Shown here: piece by piece, positions 35,345 to 46,905 of the stretch
Numbering within the stretch: position 1 is the first letter of the stretch
Layout of the letters: each line of letters opens with the position of its first letter
From: Castanea sativa
Taxonomy: Eukaryota; Streptophyta; Magnoliopsida; Fagales; Fagaceae
Assembly: GCF_040712315.1 (NCBI RefSeq)
Contig: NC_134015.1
Span: 45,095,464-45,159,463 of the forward strand
DNA: 64,000 nt
Direction of reading: 5' to 3'
Made by a program: the position numbers and the translations under genes
Notes under the pieces: generated by a model
Databases searched by the model: none
What the model was told of the DNA's origin: nothing
Seen by the model: the letters and a program-made list of their open reading frames with translations, nothing else

Positions 35345-36310
35345 GAGTCTTGTCCATTTAAGAATTATGTATATTGTACATACAAAATTGTGTACATTTT
35401 ATGAAAAATTGTTTACATTGAATGTACAGAATTAAAAAATTGTTTACATTGAATGTACGGAATTAAAAAATTATGTACATTGTTTACACCTTATATTAAA
35501 TATACCAAAATGAAAAGTTGTGTAAATTGAATATACGAAATTATTTGCATTCTTTGAAAATATTTTATAAATTAAATATACACAATTGTGTACATTTTTT
35601 GAAAATTTATGTACATTGAATGTACAGGATAGTGTACATTAAAAAAATGTATATGTTGAATGTATAAAATTCTACATATTCTTAGAAAAATTGTCCATGT
35701 TGTATGTACAAAATTGTGCACATTTGAAAATTGTATATGTTGAATATTAAAAAATTGTGAACATTCTTTGAAAAATTGTGTACTTCGAATATACAAAATT
35801 GTGTATTTTTTAAAAAAATTATATGTGTTGAATATTTTTAATTATATTCATTCTTTGAAAATTTGTGTAATTTGAATATACACAATTTTTTACATTCTTT
35901 GAAAATTTGTGTAATTTGAATAAATGGAATTTTGTACATTATTTTCAAATTCGTGTCAATTGAATGTACAGAATAGTATAAATTCTTTCAAAAAATTTGT
36001 ATGTTGAATATAAAGAATTGTGTACACTCTTTAAAATTTGTATACATGTAATATACAAAATTGAAAGGTTGTGTACATCAAAAATATATAATTGTGTACA
36101 TTTTTAAAGAACTGTGTGTGTTGAATGTACAGAATTATGTACAGTCTTTTAAAAAATATTTATAACGAATATACATAATTTTGTACATTCCTTGAAAAAA
36201 TTTGTTATTTGAATATACAAAATTATGGACATTCCTTGAAAAATGTGTTCATTGAATGTACAAAATTGTGTAATTTTTTTTTTAAAATTGTGCCCATTGA
36301 AAGTATAGAA
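35345..36310. repeat. Dimeric minisatellite, third block
   Basis: The same half units, for example ttgtgtacatttttgaaaa and ttatgtacattgaatgtaca, continue with variable spacing. The block starts right of the MULE region and runs to the dispersed repeat at 36311. Confidence 0.87.
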
Positions 36311-36447
36311 TTAAAATTGTTGGGAGAACCATAATTTGACTCCCTACAACCACTCTAAAAATAGGCCCGCTTGGCGTGATGTCAAATGCCATAAAAGATT
36401 TGGGTGTGTCTTCCTCATCACCAATTGGTTTTGAGGTGGAATGGCAT
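36311..36447. repeat. Dispersed short repeat, copy 1
   Basis: The stretch gactccctacaaccactcta, then ataggcccgcttggcgtgat, then accaattggttttgaggtgg is shared with 63260-63404. It interrupts the minisatellite. The related copy has TGTTGG...CCAACA ends, suggesting a small LTR or TRIM-type unit. Confidence 0.7.
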
Positions 36448-36607
36448 ACCTTCTTTAAAAAATTGTGTACTTTGAATATACATAATTATATACATTCTTT
36501 GAGAAATTGTGTACCTAATAAATATACATAATTGCGTACATTCCAAGAAAAATTGTATACATTGAACGTACTGAATTGCTTACTTTTTTTGCAAAATAGT
36601 GTATATT
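36448..36607. repeat. Dimeric minisatellite, fourth block
   Basis: Short continuation of the array (attgtgtactttgaatatac, attgtatacattgaacgta) ending at the atatt target site (36603-36607) of the solo LTR. Confidence 0.8.
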
Positions 36608-36866
36608 TGTTTTAGGAGAGTCATGATAGTTGTACTGAATGTTAGATGGTATGCTAGTATATATTTTTGGGTTTTTTTTTTTTTTTTTGATAAGTGCTAG
36701 TATTTTTTGTTGCTGGTATGTTAGTTACTTGTATAGAACGGTTAGAGAAGCTGAGCAGTTAAGTTAGTTAGTTAGCTAGTTTTGGATGAACAATGCTTTA
36801 AGCATTTGTATATAAACTGTTAAGAAAGGCAATGAGAATTATCCAGAAATTCAATCAAGTTTGTTC

Positions 36867-36898
<32 letters not shown>

Positions 36899-36991
36899 AA
36901 AACTCAGGAGGTTGGTTAACCTCGAAGTAACTGTTCTCTTCTTCCCTACTTCTATTTCCTTTACAAATTCTGAATTACCAAGAGCTTAACA
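36608..36991 (+). mobile_element. Solo LTR, probably Copia
   Basis: A 384-bp unit starting TGTTTTAGGAGAGTCATG and ending AGAGCTTAACA, flanked by the perfect 5-bp duplication atatt (36603-36607 and 36992-36996), with minisatellite sequence resuming on the right. Inside are a TATA-like gtatataaact (about 36808-36818), a CT microsatellite (36870-36899) and the atccagaaattcaatcaag phrase common near the RNA 3' end of Copia LTRs. No internal region remains, so it arose by LTR-LTR recombination. Confidence 0.85.
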
Positions 36992-37039
36992 ATATTAAAT
37001 GTACAGAATTATGTAAAATTTTTAAGAAATCAGGCGGTG

Positions 37040-37153
37040 GCATATCAACAAATGTCATTATTGTTAGTTTGTTACGCCGACCACCAGGCCATGAGGATAT
37101 ACATCAATAAGTGAATTTGTTACTTCTTTTGCCAAGTAAGTGAAAAAAAAATG

Positions 37154-37199
<46 letters not shown>

Positions 37200-39183
37200 G
37201 CTACATAAGTTACATAACAGAGATTTCCATTGGATTTGACGTAGATATTGTTTTATGTGACATGATCTGAGTGTAACGTGAAAAATAAATTAAAATTGTC
37301 AAAATAAAATGGATGAGATATCAGTGACCTCGTTACTGCTTGTTTATTAAGTGAAAAGATAAATAAATACGTTAGCGTGCAATTTGGAAGAATCTACCAT
37401 TGGATTTGACATCTACACAATATTTTTGTGATTCTGTCATAGTTTTTAAAGGCAAAAAAATAGAAGGAAAAAAACACTAACAAATCATAAAGCTACTACT
37501 AAATATGATGTGAAATGTGAATTACCATAATGATGTTACAGCCATCCGTGGCCTTATTATTGCCAAGCCAAATTGACCAAAAATAAAATAAAATAAACTA
37601 GGTTACCATGGCAATGTGATAGCCTACAATGAAGATTGATATCTATTAAGTAAAACCAACAAGTATGTTCCTATCAAAAAAAAAAAACAAGTATGGTATT
37701 GGATTGACATGTGCACAATATTTTTGTATTTTTCTTTTTTCTTTGACCAAAAAAAGAAAAATACAAAGACTTTCACATGATCAAAATTTATACATATAAA
37801 CCCAGCCGGCCTAGCAGCTGAATACCCCCCCCCCCCCTTGTTTTTTATTGCTTTTGAAACCTCACTTATATTCTTATGCAAATACAAGTGACATTTTTTT
37901 ACATTATTGCTAATGTCGAATATTTTGATAGTTAATACTTAATAAGATAAGGTGGATCACTATTGAAACGCTAAAAAGTTTTTATGTGTGTGTTTCTCAA
38001 AAAAAAAATGCTAAAAAGTTTTTATTTTTATTTTTATTTTTATAAGCACTAAAAAGTATAAATTAACGCTCTATTTGTTTTCACTATAAAATGTTTTACA
38101 AAAAAAAAAAAAATTATTTTTAGCATTTTACCGTATTTGTTTTCTTTTTAGAATATGGTCAATCTAGAAAGTATTTCTATTGATCATAAATCCTTGGTAA
38201 GATGTTGTAAGTACTGCTCCGTTTGTTTTACTATAAAACATTTTCCAAATATAAAAAAATTTACATGTAAAACATTTTAAAGTGTTTGGTATGATATGTA
38301 AAATCTTTCAAGTACAAACTACTAAAACCAATGGCTTTTTCCACTTGATAGGTGGCTCTAGCATCTGGACCAGTAATCCAGCCATCAGATGAGAGGAGTG
38401 CCATTGTGTGTGTGTGTGTTTTTTTTTAATATTTTAAATTTATTGTCAATGAAAACCATTTTCAAGTTTGTACAAATTTTACAATGAAACAAACATCATA
38501 GAATATTGAAAATATTTTAAGAAAAAATTTTTTACAATAAAACAAACGAAGCATAAATAAAATTTTTGGTAAGTCCATTTTTAATGATTATCATTATCAT
38601 ACACATGTAGCAATTTTCTTTCTTAAAAAAAAAAAATTTAAAAGGTACTACCACATATAAGTGCTTGTGAGGTGTGGAGGGTAAAGGTCGGAGTTCAAGT
38701 TTCTAGGAGGAAACTTCATACACATATACACTTAGAATAAATTAAATTAGAGTAGAATTTCTATTCGTATATAAAAATAATAAAAAATAACTATATGTAG
38801 CCATTTCCTTATTTATTTATTTATTATTGAATTAAGCATATTTCTTATGGTAATAAGAATCTAGTTGCAAAGTTAGGCAATAAATGGGGTGTTTAGTAGA
38901 GTAATTTGAGATAAGATTTTTATAATTTTTTGAAATACGTGTAGGTAAAAAAGTGTATAAAAATATATGTAATGTTGTTTAAAATGTAAAAATGTGAGTT
39001 TAAAATGAAAATCAATCTGCCCAAATTCACTCATTCCCACAGTAACTCCAAAAAAAACATCATTATCGCCGTTAACTTCCATTACACGCCGTTAATGTCC
39101 CATTAGCACGCATTCGAAGTGGTAATTAAATAACACACACTTTCTCTACTCATTCAAGTAGCTGAAAAAATAGAAAGCCAATC
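37040..39183. other. Intergenic region upstream of GH27 copy 2
   Basis: No gene seen. It contains an (AT)n run (37157-37197), a C-run of ten bases (37827-37838), an A/T-rich stretch 38080-38200, and a MITE-like inverted repeat listed separately. The promoter of copy 2 must lie at the right end; the last 120 bases before the ATG (39060-39183) are less AT-rich, with ttaacttccattacacgccg and a CT-rich leader-like stretch, but no clear TATA box. Confidence 0.5.
38212..38565. mobile_element. MITE-like inverted repeat
   Basis: Left gctccgtttgttttactata pairs with the reverse complement of tacaataaaacaaacgaagc at the right end. The interior is non-coding and includes a short TG repeat. A related left end (ctctatttgttttcactata) occurs at 38070. 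I could not find a convincing target duplication, so the superfamily is open. Confidence 0.55.
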
Positions 39184-42100
39184 ATGATGACGATGAAGCT
39201 CAGAGTTGACATCTTCATCTCTCTCTCTCTTCTCTTCCTTCTTCTTCTTCTTCATCTTCATCTGAACCCAACAAGGTAGCCACTTCTTCTCTACTTTATT
39301 ATCAACTGCCAAGCTTTGAACATGAAGATATAACAACCATCGTTTTCGTTTTTGCGACTGTCTCAACTGATTAATCATTCTACTCTATTGTTCACTTTCC
39401 TGAAATTTTTACTCGGGCTATATATTTATGTGTACAATTAATTAAATGGGTCTTCTTTGTTTTGCATTTTGGAGTTGCATATATGTGAGATTTCAGATGG
39501 ATTGAACAAAGTTGCTCTTTTTAGCTCAAAAAACTAAAATTGCAGTAGTTTTTTTTTTTTTTTTGGGTACAAATTTCATGATATTGGTGAAGATGAAGAT
39601 TAGTGTATAAACTGTAAAATTAGTGGGCTGAAAGGAATTAATGAGTGTAGTAGTGTTTTATGATTTGTATCGGTTTCTATGTCTTTGTGTTGAACCATGT
39701 GTTTGAATTGTGTCAAGGTTATGTGGCTGAGGTTTTTATGAAGAAAATTTTGTGTATAAATGGTGTCGTGTTTCAGGGTATCGGCGAAAACTCTATCTAA
39801 TGAGGAACCAGAACATGCCAGCTCCCCACCTAGAGGTTGGAATTCTTATGATTCCTTTAGCTGGATTGTTTCTGAAGAAGAGTTCTTGCAAAATGCTCAA
39901 ATCATATCTGAGCGTCTACACACTTATGGATATGAGGTGTGAAGACTGAAGATGTCTATAATTGATTTTCATTCAAATTGATTTAGCAGTAATAGGATTA
40001 ACAAATTTATTCATTTTTATCTCTGCAATGTAGTATGTTGTGGTAGACTTTCTTTGGTTTCGGAGAAAGGTCAAAGGTGCTTACACTGACTCTCAAGGAT
40101 TTGATGTAATTGACAAATGGGGGAGGATGGTCCCTGATCCAGATAGGTGGCCTTCCTCTGCTGGTGGAAAAGGGTTCACTGAAGTAGCCAATAAAGTGCA
40201 TAGCATGGGTTTGAAGTTTGGGATTCATGTTATGAGAGGAATAAGTACACAAGCAGTGAACGCAAACACCCCTATCTTGGACACAACCACGGTATTGTTC
40301 TATATTCCCACTATAACTCAAAGATTGAAATAATAGTATTGGAAGTGTTAGAGCATGCTTCATTTATTATAGTTTCTTTATGAAAGAACAAGGAAATCTA
40401 ACCAATTGATACCTCCTAGTGTTTCCAATGGAGACGTCCAAGTTTCAAATACACCCTCCCCCAACTATCAAATTATCAAAAGAAAAATCTCCAAAAATAT
40501 AAACATTGTTATAACTAACAACAAAAAAAATGTCAAGAGTTTGAATTAGTAATTATTGCTTAAGCTTCTGTTTTTAGTTTTTATATATTTATTTTTATCA
40601 GGGAGGTGCTTATGAAGAATCAGGCAGAAAATGGAGTGCAAAAGATATAGGGGTTAAGGAAAGGGCGTGTGCATGGATGTCACATGGTTTCATGAGTGTA
40701 GATACCAAGTTGGGAGCAGGAAGAGCCTTCTTGAGGTCACTTTATGAACAGTATGCTGAGTGGGGTGTTGATTTTGGTAACTTGACCATTTTTAATGGAA
40801 AGTTTTCCTGCTTGCTCTATATGCATTGCCACAACACATACCATCGCATTTGTGTCATTTAGGGTGTTCTGGACATCCCAAGAATTTATGCATGTAGACA
40901 CTTAAAATTTTTTATTTGTGCATGTAGCACAACTGTAACTTTAAACATTATTTTGATTGCATCCACTACCAATCACAACAAACTCAACTGGACAGTTGCC
41001 TGATGGGCAGCTCAATCTTTGTTTTCCACCTTTTAAGTTTGACATTGATTGCTTCTGTTTTCCTGTAGTGAAACATGACTGTGTCTTTGGTGCCGACTTG
41101 GATATAAATGAAATAAGTGTTGTGTCAAAGGTAAGCTGCATACCTCCCTCTCTCTACGATACTGTCACATCTGCTATATTTTGTTCAAAATTTTCGTGGT
41201 TGACTTATTACATGGTGTGCCTTTGCCCAGGTTTTGAAGCAACTTGACCGCCCCATATTGTATTCGCTGTCTCCTGGAACCAGTGTGACCCCAGCAATGG
41301 CCAAGGATGTGAGTGGACTAGCAAACATGTACCGGATAACTGCGGATGATTGGGATTCATGGGGAGATGTTGCAAGCCATTTCGATGTTACAAGGTGAAA
41401 GACTGTTCTGTTTCTGTTTAAGAGTTTTGGAGTTTAAGTACCTTTCAATCATGATTTCTTTTCCATTTACTGCTTTTTGACCTGTTGTTATAGAATACAT
41501 AAAATCCTTTTTCTTTTTCTAATTTAATCAGGGACTTTTCTACCGCTAATATGATAGGAGCTAAGGGCTTGCTGGGGAAGTCATGGCCTGACTTGGATAT
41601 GCTACCGCTAGGATGGCTTACTGATCCAGGTTATAAGAATTTTCTTGTTTCTTTTCCTTCAAACATCTAATGAAGAAATATATTACCCTTTTTTACTCTG
41701 CTTAGTAGGATTGAATGAACCACGAATCGTTTGGATGTGATAGAGTACTGTTAGATAAATTAACGAACATGGCTATTCTTTAAGTAATGTTTGCTCTTAC
41801 ATTTTGGGGTTCTTCACCTAGCAGTTTTGAGTGTCAAATAGGTCCATGCACTTAAATGTGCATCCCTTCAATCTTTACAAACAAATAATTTGCCATTCCA
41901 AGTCCATGGAGTGACTTTTACTAAGGCAGAAGTATGTCTAGACGAGTGGTGTGGCTTCAGAAACAAGTTCTACAACATACTTCTTTACTTGAAACATTTT
42001 ATATATCTATGGCAAAGCATTGGATAGTTAATTAGAGATTTTCTGAAGTCCCAGAAAATAAATGATTAGATTTGACTGTTTAATTTTAAAGTTGAGCCTA

Positions 42101-44057
42101 GCCTAGACATATAAAAACCCACAATTAGCTTTAATATTTTTGAAATATTTTAGGTTCAAATGACGGTCCACACAGAACATCTAAGCTTAATGCAGATGAG
42201 CAAAGAACTCAGGTATCTGTATAAAACAAATCAGTTAGCTCTCTATATCCCTTAAAATAACTAAGCACTCTATTTTGACCTTATCTTTCTTATTTTCACA
42301 GATGACTTTGTGGTCCATGGCTAAGTCTCCTCTCATGTTTGGAGGAGATCTGAGAAAGCTTGATGAGACCACATACAACCTGTTAACAAATCCTATCCTG
42401 TTGGAGATAAATTCTTTTAGTTCAAACAACATGGAGGCATGTGTATACATCTATTCTTTTGTAGTCTTTGGAAAAACAAACTTTGTCTAAATAGAAACAT
42501 AACATAATTTAGTTGTTTATACAGTTTCCTTATATTACTAGTACGAACAGTTTTAAGAGTAAAAACAATGTTCTTGACGAGCAATCAGAAAGATGTCTGA
42601 CAGATGAAAGAACATCTGATACACATTTTTTGAGCCTCACAAGCTGCACCACTTTGAAAGCAATTGGGTGGTCTGTTGAAGCTCTGGACCAAGACCTTGA
42701 ACAAATCTGCTGGAAAGAACACTTAGGAAGCAAACATCAAGAACTGTTTTGCCTATACAAGAAAGAGCCTCTTTTGTCATCGTAAAACTGCCTTTTCTTT
42801 CTCTGACCTCATAGTATCAAATTTTTTGTTATAATATTTGTATGCTTACTAATACTAAAGTTTTTATATCAAGGTTTAATTATATAGATCTAGAAATTAA
42901 TTTTAATATATTAGTGTTGATGTAGGGATGAAAAGATGTCCTACAAACATCAATTTGAAGGAAAACTCCAATTATTAGCAACTGACAGAATGGACTTTTG
43001 CTTGGGCGCTTCTCCAACTCAAAAGCTTACTTCAAGAGAGTTCGAGAGAGGTGCATTTTTACCTTGCAGACGGGACACAAACCAGGTATCGCCTTTTCTT
43101 TTCTTTTTTCTCCCTTTTTGGGTTAATTTTTCTTAAATCTTCAATGAGATATGTTTTCATACAAAACGGTATAACTTCTAAATAAACTATTATTTTTTAT
43201 GAACAAAGTCATCCAGACTTTCTGTGATTGTTTAGCCAATACACATCCTCTCTAGTTTGTTGTTTGAGAGCATAGAGAAAGAAGTTATACAATATCACTG
43301 CATAATTTTTTAAAATCATTGGCTTTTCTTTTAGATCTTATTTTTATTATTGCTTTACTCTTAAATAAATTTACGAATTATTTTAGAAGCTAATGCATTT
43401 AGTCTTAACAGATGTGGGTACTGAACTCTAATGGAAGCTTGGCAAATAGCTATTCTGGTCTATGTGCAACAGTAAATTCTGTTGAAGGTGATAAATTTGT
43501 ATGCTTAGTGCCCTATTTTGTAGATTGTTGCAATAACAATTTTGCTAGTAATCCCGTTATTTCACATTTTCAAGTTACTTGCTGATCATTTGTGCAGCTG
43601 AAGACAGTTCTGGTGGAACTCGTTCTTGGGTTGCAACTGGAAGAAGAGGTATGACTCCCCAACCAACAAAGAACTCTAATTAGTAGAGCCTCATAGCTCT
43701 GCATTGCCCCAATTGCAATGATTATTTTCAAAAAGAAACAAGTGCATAATTCTATTCTTCACATTTTTTATGAATTAAAAAAGTGCATAACTCCATTCTT
43801 CACGATTTCTAATAATTATTCTTTCTTCCTTTCTAGGAGAAATATATGTTGCATTTTTCAATCTGAACCCTGTGAAGACAGTAATATCTGCAATGATATC
43901 AGACCTGGCTCATGTAGTTCCTGGTAAAAACTTTAATGGAACTTCCTGTAACTGCAAAGAAGTATGGAGTGGAAAAGACTTTGGAGTAATCAAGCAGTCT
44001 ATATCAATGACGGTAGAAGTCCATGGATGTGCACTATTTGTCCTGAACTGTTATTAG
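39184..44057 (+). CDS. APSE: GH27 glycosidase, APSE-like (beta-L-arabinopyranosidase type), copy 2
   Basis: A secreted retaining glycosidase that in Arabidopsis removes terminal beta-L-arabinopyranosyl (and alpha-galactosyl) residues from wall glycans. Exons: 39184-39275, 39777-39936, 40034-40291, 40602-40776, 41069-41130, 41231-41394, 41532-41629, 42154-42212, 42302-42436, 42525-42781, 42926-43085, 43412-43487, 43598-43648, 43837-44057; phases all match and give 655 residues, close to the Arabidopsis protein. A Leu-rich signal peptide (residues 1-31) precedes the (beta/alpha)8 domain with PPRGWNSYDSF, VKHDC (nucleophile D232), RITADDW (acid/base D288) and WPDLDMLPLGW. Residues about 400-570 form an inserted region with a ricin-B-like NQMWVLNSNGSLANSYSGLC. 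Odd points: Ala instead of Gly before D288; a GC donor after exon 9. Family certain; exact substrate inferred. Confidence 0.9.
40385..40500 (+). mobile_element. SINE-like element, family A, in intron 3 of GH27 copy 2
   Basis: Reads aattgatacctcctagtgtt, then ggagacgtccaagtttcaaa, then ctcccccaactatcaaatta and an A-rich end. Same family and layout as 11590-11720 but on the plus strand. The introns of the other gene copies lack it at this position, so it inserted after the gene duplications. Confidence 0.6.
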
Positions 44058-44392
44058 CACTGGATAATCTTTACAAAGATGTAAGGAGTCATCTTTGCTG
44101 TACTACATATGAGGAAGACATTAGTTATATGACAAAGCGCCGTGGCAATGATGATTCTTTCTGAGAAATCTGTTGGACTCTGTTTCTGATATCATTATGT
44201 ATGTTGCCATATATTCTTGGAAATCCCTCCCTTCTATATTTCAGCATTTTCTGTTTTATGTATTAGTTTTCCGAACTTCCAAAATTTGGAAAGCTTTGTG
44301 AGAAACCTGTTGGCTCTGTTTGTAATACACCCTAGAATGATGCAAAATGTATCATTGTGCCTTTTTAGAGTATCTTGTGCCCATTCTTAGAC

Positions 44393-44398
44393 AATAAA
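44393..44398 (+). terminator. Candidate polyadenylation signal of GH27 copy 2
   Basis: An AATAAA in acaataaatcttggg, 336 bases after the stop codon, preceded by T-rich and TGT-containing sequence as in plant 3' regions. Only positional evidence. Confidence 0.3.
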
Positions 44399-44479
44399 TC
44401 TTGGGACATTGTGCTGCAATCATGTAATATTTAAAATCCTTCCCTAAGCATCTAACGAATCTAATTACTTTAGGCTGTA

Positions 44480-45300
44480 GTTGGATAAAGAAGAATTCAT
44501 GATATAGAATCTAATTCAGTCCCCAAATTCCATTTCTTCCGTTTTAGGTAAACAACTGTGGAGGTGTTTTTGCAATTCTTTTTGGTATTAATCCTGGTTC
44601 CTTGTCTACGTGACACTTGCACCTCACCATTCCAAGGGTAGCTACCACTGCTAGCACCACAACATTAATTAAATTTCCAACTCCAATAGCACTTGCACTG
44701 CTATCATCTATAGCCTTCATGGCTGCCACAGTCAAACCACCATCACAATTATATAAATGAACACCACTACCAAATACTGCATGTTCTGATTCAGACATCA
44801 TCATTGCCAGCACTTATGCTACCCTTTTGCCCTGCACCTTCAAAATACCCTCCCCAGCAGAACTGTTACCATTGCACACCCACCACAACCACTCTCACTG
44901 GCCCTTATGCTGCCACAACCACCTGTTCCGCCATTGCACCTTTGGCAATTAACAGATGTGCGCATTGGAAGAGCAGATTCCTTTATTCATTTTAGTGCAG
45001 ATCATAGTCCATGTGTCAATTATATGTCTCTCAAAAGAAATTTTACTCTGAAATTTCAATGCTTCTTCTAAATAAACTTCACTATTTAATTTGGTTTCAA
45101 TTGGCTGACCTTTGTTGAGTTTATGAAGTTCCACTTAATTATCACGTCCAAACGGTTTCTTTTGTTGCCATGGTTCTATTTTCTTATTGGTATTCTCTCT
45201 TTGAGCTAAATTCTAGAAAAATCCCACTTTTTTAATATAAAAAATTGGTCAATGGATACTTTCACTTATTTAGCACTGCATGGTAATGTTTTTTTTTTTT
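44480..45300. other. Non-coding region after GH27 copy 2
   Basis: Holds a CCA/CAC-rich stretch (44620-44960; ccaccacaaccactctcact) that leaves open frames on both strands without any known domain. The borders ggctgtagttggataaagaa (44473) and the reverse complement of ttccacttaattatcacgtccaa (45130) are loosely similar, so a decayed transposon is possible. No gene is supported. Confidence 0.4.
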
Positions 45301-45368
45301 AAATTTTTTTAACAGGAACATCTGTCTTTAATTTTCCTTTTGCAATTCTGCCGGGAATTTGAAGAAAT

Positions 45369-45470
45369 GATGTAGATCATTTCATTGACTACCTGAAGGA
45401 TGATGTACAAATCTTCTGCGATATCCCTGAGTGGTTTACTGACAAGTCAGAGCTTTTCACAAGTATAAGG
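45369..45470 (+). pseudogene. O-fucosyltransferase exon fragment
   Basis: One frame reads DVDHFIDYLKDDVQIFCDI followed by PEWFTDKSELFTSIR, ending at a possible donor (ATAAG|GTTTG at 45470). I recognise this as an internal exon of the plant GDP-fucose O-fucosyltransferase family, whose members carry a very similar D-I-P-E-W-F-T-D-K-S-E string. Neither upstream nor downstream exons are present within the window and stop codons lie just upstream (for example in gggaatttgaag). It is a captured or relic exon, not a working gene. Confidence 0.7.
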
Positions 45471-45799
45471 TTTGATAGCTTCTTATGTTTCTGATTCAGA
45501 GCCATTAACAAATACAATACCCCAAGGTCAATAAACCAAATATTCTTCCTCTACAGAATTTATAAATTGTTTTCTTCAATCTTTTACACTTGACAAACTG
45601 TGGCTGGTCAAAATATGCCATCAAGAACTGACAACTTTACATTCATGGAATGAGTTAAGGACTAAGGCAAGGTTGATTGGCACAAGCTAATTTTGGTTAA
45701 GCTTAAGCTCTGTTGTTCCAAGGCACTCCTTTATATGTTGTTTAGAAGTTAAGGACATGCTTTCAACTTGAAAAAGACTTGCTAAATCGGGTTATGACC

Positions 45800-46065
45800 A
45801 AAACCTGTGTATGTGTGTTATAAAGGAAAGCTGAAGATTCGTGATCATCTATTTTTTAAGTGTCCTTTCACTCAAAGAAAATGGATTCAAGCCTTGCTGC
45901 TAAGCTTGGTGCATAAAGGCAAAGCTATCTCTGATTGGGACTTGGGGCTTCAATGGAGGTTTGATAAACTAAAAGGGAGATGTTTCAATTTTCAAAGCAA
46001 CTCTAATCTATATGTACGTGAATCTTATGCCAAATACTCAAATGTGAGATCTACCATTAAGTAAG
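45800..46065 (+). pseudogene. LINE ORF2 C-terminal fragment (zf-RVT type)
   Basis: IRDHLFFKCPFTQRKWIQAL is the conserved H-L-F-F-x-C-P-F core of the zinc-binding domain that follows the reverse transcriptase in plant LINEs, followed by a fitting but diverged tail (WDLGLQWRFDKLKGRCF). Nothing upstream of it resembles reverse transcriptase, so it is a truncated, degenerate piece. Confidence 0.6.
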
Positions 46066-46905
46066 ATTAGTGCCTTTTTTCTTTTATTTTTGACAATCGA
46101 CAGTATAGCCCCACTCTAGGACCACTTGAATCTGGATCCATGAACCACTCAAGCCTTTAAGGCTTGGGAAAGTACCAACTCGTGTACCGTGGGCGGTGGT
46201 AAGTGAGATAAGTGTTTAGTGGGTTGAGACTGTTGAGTGCATTCAATAATTTCACAAACATTCCTGGTCATAATATTATTAGAATTAGAATTTAGCTTGA
46301 ATTCTTTTGTAATTTGGTCCCTTTTGATTTTGTTCCCGGATCAATGAATGTATTAGCCCACAACCTCGCTACTTGGACTATTTCTTCAGAAGATTTTGGG
46401 CTTGCGTCCATCTCTAACTCTAAGCACCCCTTCTTGGGTCTTTTATGAAGGAAGGAACAACAGGATATGGTAAGGGCCCATTAGCTAATTTCTTTGTTTT
46501 CCTTTTTACCACAGTAAAATCTTGTTTATTCAGCCCCCCACCCCCCAAAAAAAAAAAAACAATTCTGCTGGTTTCTAGCTAGTTTGGAAGGGGTGTTTTC
46601 TCATGCGTTAGAGTGTTTCACATTAGTCTATACAAAATTTTACACTAATTTGTACAAAATTTTTCGTTTATTTTAGGAGAAATTATTAGGTCCGTTAGAG
46701 TACTACTAAAGGGTTTTTCTTGTCATTTTAACTAATAAAATGCGGTAATTTATGCAAATATGATATCATATATTAGTTTTTTATTTTTAATTATTATGTT
46801 GATTAGAAATTTAACTCACACATTTACATAAGTGACATTATTTTATTGATTAAAAAGACCATTTCAGCAATCCTTATACTATACCTAATCATTTCTCTTA
46901 TTTTA

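Noticed and set aside
35572..35796. Minus-strand ORF in the third minisatellite block
   Set aside because: Same by-product of the repeat as in the first block.
42437..42524. GT donor a few bases downstream of exon 9 in place of the GC donor
   Set aside because: Using it would add four bases and shift the frame in all three copies; GC is the only choice that keeps the conserved MEFPY join.
44544..44995. ORFs on both strands in the CCA-rich stretch after GH27 copy 2
   Set aside because: Low-complexity composition, no domain, and open on both strands; probably transposon debris.
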